Shown: positions 1 to 12,240 of the stretch, piece by piece
How the letters are laid out: each line of letters opens with the position of its first letter
Position numbering within the stretch: position 1 is the first letter of the stretch
Assembly: GCA_021014325.1 (NCBI GenBank)
Contig: CM037457.1
Coordinates: 8,724,721-8,788,720, forward strand
Reading direction: 5' to 3'
Source of the DNA: Plazaster borealis
Lineage: Eukaryota > Echinodermata > Asteroidea > Forcipulatida > Labidiasteridae
DNA length: 64,000 nt
Notes under the pieces: model-generated
Seen by the model: only the letters and a program-made list of their open reading frames with translations
Told to the model about the DNA's origin: nothing
Databases searched by the model: none
Position numbers and translations under genes: made by a program

Positions 1-1189
1 GTATTTGCATTTGCAGGAAATATGAATCGAGCTTTAATGCAGAAGGACTTTCCTTGAGCAGTGGTTTTATTAATTCCTCTGGCAGCTGTGTATCTTCTTG
101 AGGAAAGGTTTGTTTTACCATTCAATCAAAATAGTGTTCAAGATGTTAGTTTTGTTTGTAATATCAATGGCTTGTTTTCTCAAGTTCTTGGTAGTGTTTT
201 GGGGGAACTGTCTAATAGAAATATTGTTTTAAGTATAAAGATATAAGCACTTCAATTTATACTAGATACTAGATTTAAAGGGGGAGAAAAATATTAACAT
301 GAAGAATGATACTAGAAAAAAAAGCACACCTTTTTAAAAGCCAATTAATGGGTTAAATATGATTGTGTTCTAATAAATTACCCCAAGGATCTTACCTATA
401 CAATTGATTATAATCTGTACAGCATGTGACTTGTGAAAAAGGTAGTTGTACATTATGTAACGTCATGATATTTCATTTAATTTTAGAGTCATTATGCTGG
501 GAAGTTTGTGTACAATGTTCTAAAAGGTTTCAATCTATTTAGTTAAACATTTATAGGGCTTGAATTTGGGGGGGGGGGGAGGAATCCACAAGACCGTAAG
601 GCTTGTAGCTAAAAATGTTTACTTGACCAGAATATATTTTACAAGACCAGAATTGAAATGAGAAAAACAAATGCAAACACACTATACAGTTTAACATTTG
701 AAGTGTTTTAATTTGAACGAGCAGTAGGAGAAGATTTATCTCATTTGTATTACGGTAAGAATTCTTCAATACTCAACAGAACTGAAAGAGATTTATCAGA
801 CTGAAAGTTAACATTTGAACATAAACACAAGACTGCCGAACTTTTCCAGTCATATGTTTACTGGCCCGATGCTATAATCACAGGCCTCGGGTCTGCAGTC
901 CACTGTAAATTTCAAACCCTGATTAAAATGTCAATCATTTATCTCAAATTCATTATATCATATATTTAGAGATAACTTAAAAGTGTTTGTGTTGCTGTTA
1001 TCATGGTTAGAGTGTATGGCTGCAGTTTTGGACAAAACAACAACACGCTTTCAAAGGAAGTAGTTTGTAGAAGGTTAAAGATAATCTAACAAAATACTTC
1101 ATTGTCTTTTAATGTTTCTTTTCAGAGAAAAACTAAACAAAATTCAATCTCTTTCATTTAATCTGGCACTATTTTAATTCCTGAATCAG
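1..1189. other. No gene resolved; probable intron or 5' flank of FCHSD
   Basis: I see no exon I can defend. A short acceptor-preceded open stretch at about 17-99 (serine-rich, ends in a stop) has no recognisable homology. A G9 run lies near 569-579. Since the first recognised FCHSD exon starts mid-protein, this stretch is most simply intron, with earlier exons upstream of the window. Confidence 0.5.
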
Positions 1190-3844
1190 GTCACAAGAGA
1201 GTACCATTTAGAACGATTCCTTCAGAAGTGTCCAGTATTCACAACTCCTCTTCAGTATCACTATGAACCCATAGAAACGGACCAGGTAAGCCCTTCATAT
1301 ACTACACATACAGCCCAGGGCTACCCTGTACCTGTTCAATGTTAATGCTATTTTGCAAGGATTGTATCTCCATTTCATAATCATAGAGCTGTTTAGTAGC
1401 AGTTGTTGTGTACTAAACTGTTATAAACATCTTCAGGGAACAGTTACAAACAGAATAGATCATATCTATGTTGGCTGATTATCTACATGGTAGTGTGTAA
1501 ACTAGGACCCTGGCCATTGTGAGGTTAAGAGATCATCTAAGCTAATATTTGCTCAGTCTCTATAAATGGGAACTGGTCACAGTCTACATAGTGTTGATGA
1601 GGGTATTGCTGGTAGCCTAAGGGGGTAAATGGGCAATTAATACAAACTGTAGTCATGATTGAGGAAGTCATGAAAACGCCATTAAGTTGTATTGAAACAG
1701 ACTAGTATACATGTACATGTACATACATGTACAGTATAATACAACATATCCTAATTGCACTCAATTTACTTATTGGAAATGTGAAACAAGGAAAATAAGC
1801 CTTGTCAGTCTGTACAGGGGCTCAGTACTCAACTAGCAATAAGTGTATTTGGTAACAGTAAGCATTGTCTGTCGTGTGACAGCAAGGAAGTGTCGACATC
1901 ATTACACATGAGAGGTCAGAAACAGTCTGAAGAAACCCTTCCTGAAATGACTTTGCTCATGACTGCCTTGTCCTGTCGAATCAGGTGCATGCTGGTTTGT
2001 CACTAACTAGACCAGCATGCATCTCATTCGACAGCTAACGCGTGCGTTCTCAGTATTTGTGAAGCCGTCTATGTCATTGACTTGAAATTCCAAAACTTTC
2101 TTCATGTCACTGTTTAGGGGGCACATTAAAAGAAACTGATGATGCTTAATTTGGACAGCAAAGTTGCGTTTATTACCATTCAGAAATGTCAGCCAAGATT
2201 AAACTTGTTCTTCTAAAAGCATGTCTTTATGCTTTAAAGTAGCATCACAGCCAATCCCCCATCCTGAACAAAGTCAATTTCTGACATCACCAATTGAAAT
2301 TGACCCCAGCATTTTCTTGCCAAATATCAATTGAAAGAAGATAAATAGAGCTTTCACACTAAGTAGATGGTTATGGAAAATGTCTGGTAGTTACTGAGCA
2401 ATATACTTCTAAACACTGGTTTCCCATTTTCAGGACACACTGTATAATTGGCTAACCAATGGCTACAATTTTTTTTGTAGAGTTTGTTAGCATGACTGAA
2501 GTACATGTGATCATGTAAATAGCAAAGTAAATCTATAAATTATTCATTTGAATTCTGAACACTACCTATTCATGTGAAGTGTAGATCAAGGTTTTCAATC
2601 TTTGTATAATTATTTTATACAAAATGCACAATGTTACCTCTCAAAACAATTCTGGTAATCAAGGCTTTGAAAGGCCTGGTTCATGTTCTTGTATTCTTAT
2701 ATAGTGTGGTCTTGCCATATTCAAAGTAAAGAATATTACATAATGAATAATAAATATTGGGCTGTGGTCTTGCTCAACTCTTAAATGTAAACAGTACACT
2801 GGACCAAATTCCATAGATCCGCCGAGATAATTGACTAAGCATGAACAGATCTTGCTTAGCATGAAGAAATCACAAACCCAAAGACCATGATACATGTAGT
2901 TTTATTCTTTGCTTAGTATTTCAATTTGTCAAGCAATGTTTCCTGTTGACCAGCTTTATGAAATCAGGTAAAATGCCAATGTTATGAGTGTGGTCTCTTG
3001 ATAGATATCTAGTATGGTAATCGACCAGAAAGAGGCCTTATACTTCGACAGAGAAGCCAGGAGGTGGGCAACTCAAGTAGCCAGGGAAGCTAAGAAGATT
3101 GATGAGAAAGAGCTGGTATTACAAGAACTACACACTCACATGGCACAACTAAAGGTGAGTGAGCCCAGAAGCTAATGTCATATGCTTGTTTGATAGAGTG
3201 GTTGCTTGATAGAGTGGTTGGTTAGTAGAATGGTTGGTTGGTTGGTTGGTTGGTTCGCTTTGTTGGTTGGTAGAGTGGTTGATTGGTAGAGTGGTTCGTT
3301 TGTTTGTTTGTTTGTGGGCTGGTATGTTGGTTGGTTGGTTGGTTGCTTGCTTGCTTTCTTGGTGGAGTGGTTTAGGGTAAATGTTGCTTGAAAGATTTTG
3401 ATGGGTGATCGGAATGTTATTTTTTCAAGTTTACACTTTTAAAATGGAAGCAAGCAGGACAGAAAAAAAAATATTAAAAAAATAAATAAAAAGTAAATAA
3501 ATAATAACCACCCCAAAACACAGCATAACAAACTTACCGTACTACAAGCAAGTTCAAAGGTTTCATCAATTCTCACTCTTCATGATGGGCTGTGGTTTAA
3601 CATGCCTGTCATATTGTTTACAAACGGGACAGTGCTGTGGTCATTATAAAAAGAGTTCAGTTAAATTATGTTTTGTCCTCTTTCAATTTTTTAATTCAGG
3701 GATCAGACACCTCATCTGATAGTGGGTTTGGTCAAGAGAAAGACACTGAGCAGAAGTATGAGCTGCTAAGGGAAACCTTACGGAAGGCAGAGACTACTAA
3801 ACTTAAAGCAGAGTCTAAGCTCAATATGCTCAGGAATGCTGGCA
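1190..3844 (+). CDS. FCHSD2: FCHSD1/2 (nervous wreck) F-BAR and double SH3 protein, three internal exons only
   Basis: Three exons with consensus AG/GT borders: 1190-1285 (32 codons), 3005-3154 (50 codons) and 3700-3844 (145 nt, ending in phase 1). Phases are compatible across the first two junctions. The translation matches the end of the F-BAR region of FCHSD2 and the coiled linker before the first SH3: REYHLERFLQ near the start, then DREARRWATQVARE, then LRKAETTKLKAESKL. A serine-rich DTSSDSGFG insert opens the third exon. The family binds curved, phosphoinositide-rich membrane through F-BAR and couples it to WASP/actin and endocytosis; nervous wreck acts at fly synapses. The N-terminal ~280 residues and both SH3 domains are not visible. 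They presumably lie upstream, in the gap at 4501-5000, or elsewhere. The lectin cluster follows without an FCHSD 3' end, so a misjoin or a very long intron must be considered. FCHSD1 versus FCHSD2 cannot be decided. Confidence 0.85.
1973..2034. repeat. Imperfect inverted repeat (hairpin) in FCHSD intron
   Basis: A ~24-bp arm beginning CTGTCGAATCAGGTGCATGC is repeated inverted at 2011-2034 with a ~14-nt loop. It is probably a MITE remnant. Confidence 0.6.
3184..3362. repeat. TTGG/TGGTTGG-rich microsatellite tract
   Basis: Degenerate (GGTT)n with interspersed TAGAGTGG and TTTG steps, in the FCHSD intron before the third exon. Confidence 0.8.
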
Positions 3845-3868
3845 GTAAGTGTTGTACAAGTATTCTTT

Positions 3869-3935
3869 AAGCCGTCGAGAAAGACTCTGATAGCGTCAAA
3901 ACGTCGGGCCATTAACTGGAATGTTTTTTTCCACT
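3869..3935. mobile_element. Retroelement-tail-like motif (Penelope-like end, degenerate)
   Basis: The block GCCGTCGAGAAAGACTCTGA followed by GCGTCAAAACGTCGGGCC resembles the conserved tails found at ends of Penelope-like elements, which carry hammerhead-type cores. Here the core CTGATAG deviates from CTGANGA and no good helix I is seen, so I treat it as a decayed tail. This rests on remembered motif shape. Confidence 0.3.
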
Positions 3936-4500
3936 TATACTGTATAGGTCCTTTTGGTTGGTAAGCAGTTTGCAACAGCAATTCTATTTTCATATTTTGT
4001 TTAAACTACAAATATTAATATGCTTTACTGCTAACCACACTGTGGTACTTTCTGTGAACATACATTACATATAAATCATCTCTTTGCTGGATCAGCCTGT
4101 GTTTTTATCTATTGAAACTCATTAGTGATGAACTCATGTTCACAATATCCATATTCTTTCAGTACGTATTGTGTTGGTTATAGAATTATTAAGAATTGAA
4201 AAGAGGTGTCCTGGTGACACCATAAAGCTCCACCTCTTTAAAAATATGTTTGATTCTAAATCAACCTACATTTGTAGACTATTTCTGACAAGTAGTTGTA
4301 TTTAGAACAACACAACTGCAGGAAAGGAATATCTTGCTGTAAACGGTGTCGACTGGCAACACCACTTTCCTATTTTCATAATTTGCACCATGAAAAGCTT
4401 TGAATCTTATTTAGATTGTGATGATCGGTGGAGGGGATTGAACAATAATTTGGCAGTCTTGCTTTCACCAATGTATATTTATTTATTTTCCCCTGATATT

Positions 4501-5000
4501 NNNNNNNNNNNNNNNNNNNNNNNNNNNNNNNNNNNNNNNNNNNNNNNNNNNNNNNNNNNNNNNNNNNNNNNNNNNNNNNNNNNNNNNNNNNNNNNNNNNN
4601 NNNNNNNNNNNNNNNNNNNNNNNNNNNNNNNNNNNNNNNNNNNNNNNNNNNNNNNNNNNNNNNNNNNNNNNNNNNNNNNNNNNNNNNNNNNNNNNNNNNN
4701 NNNNNNNNNNNNNNNNNNNNNNNNNNNNNNNNNNNNNNNNNNNNNNNNNNNNNNNNNNNNNNNNNNNNNNNNNNNNNNNNNNNNNNNNNNNNNNNNNNNN
4801 NNNNNNNNNNNNNNNNNNNNNNNNNNNNNNNNNNNNNNNNNNNNNNNNNNNNNNNNNNNNNNNNNNNNNNNNNNNNNNNNNNNNNNNNNNNNNNNNNNNN
4901 NNNNNNNNNNNNNNNNNNNNNNNNNNNNNNNNNNNNNNNNNNNNNNNNNNNNNNNNNNNNNNNNNNNNNNNNNNNNNNNNNNNNNNNNNNNNNNNNNNNN
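4501..5000. other. Assembly gap (500 N)
   Basis: Exactly 500 N. The sequence to the right (5001) is already inside a repeat that has a second copy at 8398, which probably caused the gap. Confidence 1.
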
Positions 5001-5806
5001 CAAAATAATATTATTCTCGAGTGAGCGAACGTAGACTTGTGTCAGTCGGCGTCAGGGATGATGACTCTATGTATATTCTACAAAAAACGCAATTGAACAC
5101 GGGTCATAAAGGGTTTAGGACTTGATCGCGAGTTGCAAAAAGCAAAAAACTGCACCGTTAAACTCGTATAGCGCCCTCAATCGTTTAAAAAGTTTAGAAA
5201 TTGACACTTTTGGTATATAAACACAAATTAAATTCTAGGCAGTAGTACCCATGGCGTTAAATTTGCCTGAGAATTTGGGTTTTTTCTCGACTGACTATGT
5301 TTTAATAATTTTTGATGCTTTTAAACTTACCGTCAATAAAATCTTTCTTGTTTTAAGAAACTTTTGTGTACTCTAGGACGTTAAATTTGAGCTTAATTGA
5401 AAAATTATGTTTCTAGAAGTCGGATTTGTTTTCACAATCCCCCTGTGTTTGAACACGGGTGAAAATGCCCGATAAATTTCGTCATGATGACGTCGTTCTG
5501 CATTTTAGGCCGGCAAACTCATCTACATTATCCCAGAAGTCTAAAACTGAAAAAAGTTTGACTATCGGGGGTATATTTTTTGAGATATGGCGGTAATAAG
5601 ATTGGCTAATTAAATATTCATGTCATTATAACTTAGTAAACTAATTAATTAATTGAAGCTAATTAGATTTTACAACAACTTCATGGCCTAAGCTTCAATA
5701 TGATATAGGATTTAAGTCTTTCATATTCACTAAAAATGTTATTAGGAATAAACAAAATCGTGTTCAAATGCTATGGGGATTTAGGCAGATAGAAAGAATA
5801 ATAATA
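5001..5806 (+). repeat. Long direct repeat, copy 1 (truncated by gap)
   Basis: Nearly identical to 8398-9206 in the same orientation, starting CAAAATAATATTATTCTCGA in both. Differences are scattered substitutions and small indels, so it is not a duplicated contig end. No TG...CA ends or polymerase ORF were found, so calling it an LTR is not justified. Confidence 0.85.
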
Positions 5807-5859
5807 AAAACAACTAGACATTAGGTGTTTGTGAACAAACACAAAGCTGTTCCGTGTTT

Positions 5860-6840
5860 TTTGACATGCTCAAAGGTTTAAACTGAAAAAAATTCGAAAA
5901 TTGGCTGTGTAGTTCTTGAGATATGGCCCCACTTCACGTTGACCCGGAAGTAAAGGTCAACATTGGGTCACGGTAACCCAAGTTCAATCTTCAATGCTCA
6001 AAGAGTCTATAATTGAAAAGAAATTGCAAATCGGGTGTGTACTTCTTGAGATCTGGTCCCACTTCCGGTTGATCCGGAAGTAAAGGTCAACATGGGGTCA
6101 TGGTAACCGAAGTCAATGTTTAATGCTCAAAGGATCTATAACTGAAAAGAAATTGAAAATCGGTTGTGTAGTTCTAGAGGTATGGTCCCACTTCCGGTTG
6201 ACCCGGAAGTAAAGGTCAACATGGGGTCACGGTAACCCAAGTTCAATATTCAATGCTCAAAGGGTCTATAACTGAAAAGAAATTGAAAATCGAGTGTGTA
6301 CTTCTTGAGATATGGGTCCACTTCCGGTTGACCCAGAAGTAAAGGTCATCAAGGGGTCACGGTAACCGAAGTTCAATCTTTAATGCTCAAAGGATCTATA
6401 ACTGAAAGAAAATTGAAAATCGGTTGTGTAGTTCTTGAGGTATGGTCCCACTTCCGGTTGACCCGTAACTAAAGGTCAACATGGGGTCACGGTAACCCAA
6501 GTTCAATATTCAATGCTCAAAGGGTCTATAACTGAAAAGAAATTGAAAATCGAGTGTGTACTTCTTGAGATATGGGTCCACTTCCGGTTGACCCAGAAGT
6601 AAAGGTCATCAAGGGGTCACGGTAACCGAAGTTCAATCTTTAATGCTCAAAGGATCTATAACTGAAAGAAAATTGAAAATCGGTTGTGTAGTTCTTGAGG
6701 TATGGTCCCACTTCCGGTTGACCCGGAACTAAAGGTCAACATGGCGTCACGATAACCCAAGGCTAATCTTCAATGCCCTAGGAGTCTATAACTGAAAAAA
6801 GTTTGAAAATCGGCTGTGTACTTCTTGAGATATGGTGATG
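5860..6840 (+). repeat. 130-bp tandem repeat array with 260-bp higher-order unit
   Basis: About 7.5 units. The marker GGTTGACCCGGAAGT recurs near 5938, 6068, 6197, 6327, 6457, 6587 and 6717. Units at ~6230-6460 and ~6490-6720 are almost identical as dimers. Each unit has an inverted ACTTCCGG/CCGGAAGT pair around a 5-nt spacer, then AAAGGTCA, then a GTCACGGTAACC block. The unit is related to part of the flanking direct repeat (the 'ctataactgaaaa...gagatatgg' theme). Confidence 0.9.
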
Positions 6841-8397
6841 CAAACATTAACTAATTAAAGCTTTTAATTACCGTAATTTGACACCTGATGACGTCACAGT
6901 AACAAAAATGTGTTTTTCATACTAATAAATTTGATAAGGTACACGATGGTATGTAACTTATTTCAATCCAATGCCTTTTAACGAAAACCCTATTAGAACG
7001 TACGTATATCCTCTCTCGGTTAGGATTCCCAATACTTTGACGCCTAGCCGTGATTGCGCAATCACGGCACAATTTGCCAGCTAGCCATGGAGTCCGATTT
7101 GTCACTTCATCGTTAATTATCTTCGAAATACATTGTACCTTGATTAGTTTTAATGGTCTGGAATAACTCTTAGTGAAAGCATTCGTGTTTTAAAATAAAA
7201 TTTCTTTCTTTTAGGTAACTCTCGTAGTCTTTGTTATTTCAATACAACTTTGCGTGCAGCAATATTTGTAAGAATTACATTGAACGCTAGGGGGCGCTCC
7301 ACACGAATCGATTGCGCATGCTCGCTTTTTGCCATGGGTGATTGCGCAAAGTCAAAATGCTGCAATGAAGAATGAAGAGATTCAATGTTTTTGATCACAT
7401 GCCGGTTGTGTAAACAGGTTTTTTACTTGAAATGTTGTTTATGAAACTGCTGTTACACGGGTCGCCAACTGTTTCAGAAATGGCTACACGTTTGTGTTAA
7501 TGGGTTTTTTTTGCTAATGAAACGCGTGCTACCAACCATTTAAGATACGGTTAAACAATTACAAAAACAACTGTAAATGCTCAGGCTTTGTAAGCTTACG
7601 GTCACACGTTTAACCATCCGATCAACCGGTTAAACATCTGCGTTATTACAGTTCGGATAAAATAATGTTAAAAAATCAACCTCAAAAAGTGTCGCGAAAT
7701 TTGTTAAAAAATCAACCTCAAAAAGTGTCGCGAAAATTGGACTATAATAAATGCGAACGGTTCAGCCCGGTTCATACTTCCTGCGAATGCGAATTCGAAT
7801 GCGAAGCGAATTTGACATGAATTTGACGTCACAACTCTGTTTTCGCTGCGACTATTCGCAAAAGTTGAGCTTGGCTTTACAAATGTAACTGACCGTTTCA
7901 GAAACGGTTACGGGTTTACTAAAAAATAACTGTAAATGCATGTAAAGCTAAATGCTGTTGTATTAAAATCGTAAATGTAACAATTTTTCTACCCTGAAAT
8001 GTTATTCTTGTTTTGGCTAAAACAGTACATTCATATATGCGATAAGTGTATTGTAATTTTTGCTCTTCGTAACCCCCAAATCCAGCACTGACCGTTTAGC
8101 CATGGAAAAGCTCATTTCTCTTTTCTACACCTAGCCCTTTCCTCAATCAATTCCTTTTATTGCTTTATTGCAACCACTAGTAAATTGTTTGCTACACGGC
8201 GGTTTTTTCTGAAGTAATGCCTTTGCATAAGAAACCTAAAACATCGTTTTCCGGCGAACGGGACCCAAGCGCAAACAATTCTACCACGCCGGCACATCGT
8301 CTCAGAACACGGCGGTCTATTTTTCACGTCCACGCTGCACTGAAACCCGAATAATGATCTGATTTGAGCGGTCACAAGACGCTGCGCTGGAGAGAGA
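6841..8397. other. No gene seen; spacer between the two long direct repeats
   Basis: AT-rich with dispersed palindromic scraps. A ~35-bp unit (TCAACCTCAAAAAGTGTCGC core) is duplicated in tandem at about 7668-7738. A CTCF-like CTAGGGGGCGC occurs near 7288. ORFs here are short and unrecognised. Confidence 0.6.
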
Positions 8398-9206
8398 CAA
8401 AATAATATTATTCTCGAGTGAGCGAACGTAGACTTGTGTCAGTCGGCGTCAGGGATGATGACTCTATGTATATTCTACGAAAAACGCAATTGAACACGGG
8501 TCATAAAGGGTTTAGGACTTGATCGCGAGTTGCAAAAAGCAAAAAACTGCACCGTTAAACTCGTATAGCGCCCTCAATCGTTTAAAAAGTTTAGAATCTG
8601 ACATCTTCGTATATAAACACAACTCAAATTCTAGGCAGTAGTACCCATGGCGTTAAATTTGCCTGAGAATTTGGGGTTTTTCTCGACTGACTATGTTTTA
8701 ATAAGTTTTGATGCTTTAAAACTGACCGTCAATAAAATCTTTCTTGTTTTAAGAAACTTTTGTGTACTCTAGGACGTTAAATTTGAGCTTAATTGAAAAA
8801 TTATGTTTCTAGAAGTCGGATTTGTTTTCACAATCCCCATGTGTTTGTACACGGGTGAAAACGCCCAATAAATGACGTCATGATGACGTCGTTCTGCATT
8901 TCAGGCCGGCAAACTCATCTACATTATCCCAGAAGTCTAAAACTGAAAAAAGTTTGACGATCGGGGGTATATTTTTTGAGATATGGTGGTAATAAGATTG
9001 GCTAATTAAATATTCATGTCATTATAACTAAGTAAACTAATTAATTAATTTAAGCTAATTAGATTTTACAACAACTTCATGACATAAGCTTCATTATGAT
9101 ATAAGATTTAAGTCTTTCATATTCACTAAGTTTTTTTTAGGAATTAAACAAAATTGTGTACAAATGATATGGGGATTTAGGCAGATAGAAAGAATAATAA
9201 TAATAA
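8398..9206 (+). repeat. Long direct repeat, copy 2
   Basis: Full-length partner of 5001-5806. It ends in an AATAAT-rich tract near 9195, followed at 9244-9268 by the palindrome CTGTTCCGAC/GTCGGAACAG. A related CTGTTCCG word lies just beyond copy 1 at about 5849, suggesting the two ends derive from one element. Confidence 0.85.
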
Positions 9207-9269
9207 TAATAAAAATAATAAAAATCTTGACGAAAACAAAACCTGTTCCGACTGTAGGTCGGAACAGCT

Positions 9270-9960
9270 AAAAAGTCAAGTTTGTATTTGACAGAAATCA
9301 CAATAAATGGTACCAATCATCTACCGATACGTTAGCAGTTTTTCCAACCATCAACAAGTAGAAATGGACTGACGGATCTTCTAATAACTTCACCCTCTGG
9401 GCTAACGAAGAACCAAACAATAGCAGGGGCCGGCAACACTGCACAGTATCTAATCTAAATCAGGGTTTAGGGATGATACCGCAAAGGTTCATCTGTACAG
9501 TTATAGATGCAAAATGCATGAAGTAAAAGTGTCTTACTAAATAAGACTCACAATAAAATGGTCTTCATTGTGGGTACATAACCATCTTCAACTACTAAAG
9601 GTAACTCATTTTAATCCTTATCATTAATCTGTGGGTACTTAATCTGTTTGGGTTGTGCTAAATACACGATATGTACATTTTCTAACTGGTACGTACTTTA
9701 ACAAGTATTTACTTGCTTTTAGCTGTTTATAATTTAATAGATGTAATAATTGCATCGGGATATAGAATAATAGTTTGGTTATACCACACACAGCTAGAGT
9801 AGATATGTGATAAGCGCTGGATACTCAGTACTTTCCCCAGTCCTGTGGAAACAAATCCAAGGGCACCCCCTCATTCTAGAGCAGATATCTTCACCGCTAG
9901 AAAACCGAGCATGCCTGTTAACTAGAGGCAAGTTCCAATCCTGTAATTGGCAACATTACC
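9270..9960 (+). repeat. Lectin-remnant block, copy A
   Basis: ~690 bp nearly identical to 17082-17770 and 26086-26775. It contains a C-terminal CRD remnant (9365-9526) and a degenerate SINE (about 9822-9945). Copies B and C lie downstream of lectins 2 and 5. Copy A stands alone, which suggests an older or truncated lectin unit on the left edge of the cluster. Confidence 0.85.
9365..9526 (+). pseudogene. C-terminal half of a C-type lectin CRD with EPN motif, copy A
   Basis: 53 codons plus TAA. The reading begins WTDGSSNNFTLWANEEPNNS and ends FICTVIDAKCMK. The EPN tripeptide is the mannose-type calcium/sugar site. The usual WND...C step is replaced by GLGMIP, so a core cysteine and calcium ligands are missing. 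A TAG sits two codons before the WTDG tryptophan. The TAG could itself be the AG of a splice acceptor (pyrimidine tract TTTTTCCAACC upstream), making this a terminal exon. Without an N-terminal partner exon I call it a pseudogene. Confidence 0.6.
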
Positions 9961-10044
9961 ACAAACAAATTAACAATAACAACAACAATGCATTTATATA
10001 GCACTCTTATACCGAGTTTTCACCAAAAAAAAAATATTCAAACA

Positions 10045-10255
10045 TTTGCCAAGATTTGTTTTTTCCGTATTATAATTCGACTAATTTGGGCAGTTTAAAT
10101 TTTGGGTAAAAACTGCCCAGGCTTACTTTACATGTCACTGAATAAACTGCCAGGATTATAGGCCATGGAGGATGTCATTCGAAAAATCAATTAAAAAGCT
10201 GTATTTATTTTCTGAAAATTACTGATTTTGATAAATGGAGCCTTTATAAAGAGCC
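10045..10255 (+). repeat. Dispersed repeat, partial copy
   Basis: Matches the start of the repeat at 13510 and 29040 (shared words AAAACTGCCCAGGCTTACTT and GGAGCCTTTAT). More diverged than the other two. Confidence 0.65.
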
Positions 10256-12240
10256 TAACTTTCTTTGAGAGAAATCCAATAAAGTCTGTTTCAGTAACCC
10301 AGAAGATTGTATGCCTTTTCCAAAACCAAAGTCAAGTAACAGGTTCCATATGTAACTACTTTAATGTACAGGTTTGGCTTGGTACTTTACTCAAGCTTGC
10401 TTATCTATCTCTATGGGCAGCCTATAACACAGAGCTAAAAGCCTATCAAGGCAAAAGTCTACTAACATCAATATTTTTCTTCCACCTGGTTCTGTTCAGA
10501 ACCACCTCTTCTTCTAAAACCTATAAATCATAACATGATTGTTACACATGACTTGTCTTCATCCTCAAAGTTTTATTCTTGAAAACACATAGAAAACACC
10601 AATGATAAAAACAGAGGTAGATTAATAGAGTTTTTGTAGAAGTGATGACGAATCCCAAGGATATCCTGTATGACCCTGGAATACAGACAGAGAAGTCATT
10701 TATCATTGATCACAGCTCTCTAGGAGGGACATGTATGTCAATGATTTGATCTATTCAAGGAAAACTGACAAATTATATCTCTTTTCCATCACACAAAGTT
10801 GATAAAAACAGTTAAAGAGCGGCTCTAAGATGCTCTGAAATATTTAGTTTTTGTATGTTTTCAGTAGATGGAGTCCACAAGAAATAGAAACAAATTATTA
10901 TGAGTCCCTTACCTCACAATAAACAGGGTAAAAATGTCTTTTCTCCAAACACTCCCAGTCCAAAATCTGAAAAACGCGAGGTCAAACAAACCATGTGACA
11001 AACGTTTGTGACGTCAGCTGTGGCTAGATTAGTTTGGACCTGCCTGCCTATATGAATGTACAGAGCTAACGCAAATACACCCCCAAACTTCACCATTTGC
11101 AATCAATACAATGTGACTCTTTGAAGGACGATCCAACAGGCAAATTATCAGCTAGCCAATTTACAATGGATTTGTGATTTGGGGATTTTATTTCTTTGTG
11201 TAGGCAAAGAGATTCCGCAGATCGGCTTGATTTTAGTACATAGATCTAGACGTCAAGCATTGTACATCAATCTACACATCAAGAATTCAATCCTAACATA
11301 CATGAACATACACACAGCAAGTGCCGAATACATGGTTAACCAACCGATTATCCAGTTACACGTTTATATTTTTACGGTTCAGATAGGCCTAACCATCAAA
11401 ATATTCACTCGTAAGAGCCACGAAACGCAGACCACATTGGGATCACAGTGTACAAAACGCACAATCCTTGCGACACACAAGCAGTCACATCGTTTCCAAT
11501 TTACATGTTCGTAGTCTTTGTTATCTCGTTACTTTGCGTGCACAAAATTTCAGAAATGTGATACCACCAGAGTAAACACCCTCCATTCGTGATAGCATAA
11601 AAACCTGTTATAAACGCCTTGACTAAAGACTTAACGTTTCTGCGCATAGTCGGGAAAACAGTTATTCCCCTGACATTGCAATAGTCATCGCTGGCGCGCA
11701 GTAAAACAGTATACAACATTGTCGTCGCTTGTCTGCATGCATACGGTCTGAGGAGCATAGTTCCTTGGAAATTTTAGATTGTTAACAAAAAACTAACCAG
11801 CGTGTAGGCTTCATTTTACAACAATGGCACAATTCAGGATACCCTAGATGGACAGAGAGATTATTTTATTGTTTGTTTCTTCTTGATTTTGTTTTGATTT
11901 CCAAGCTGAGAATCGTTAATGTGTATGTGTGTTAAATGCTGAACATGTATTTCTAGCCACCGATGACGTCAAGGGTCAATGCATATCATTAAAATAGATA
12001 AGCAGTTTTGACTTTCGGCTGAAAAAACCACGGTGCATTTTCGACTTGAATTCTTTATTACTAAATGCAGATTTTTAGTGTAAAATAATCATTAGCCGGT
12101 ATTTATGATGTCTACTCTGCCATAAAAAGGTAATATTTAAAATATTAAGAGCATCTTAGGGCCACTCTTTAAATACAGGTCGGCTGAATTTCCACTAATT
12201 TCTGTCACGCTCCCACTAAGGTTCCCTGAAGTTGTGAGCA
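10256..12240. other. No gene seen
   Basis: Unique-looking AT-rich sequence with short ORFs only. None resembles a known family and none shows paired splice sites I could join. Confidence 0.5.

Noticed and set aside
17..99. Terminal exon of an upstream gene (acceptor, then ~27 serine-rich codons and a stop)
   Set aside because: No homology, and a gene end here conflicts with mid-protein FCHSD exons following on the same strand.
4164..4306. Fourth FCHSD exon after TTCTTTCAG
   Set aside because: Phase fits and it is open for ~47 codons, but the translation has no resemblance to the expected FCHSD region.
4390..5034. Long ORFs across 4501-5000 and 29993-30517
   Set aside because: They exist only because N runs contain no stops.
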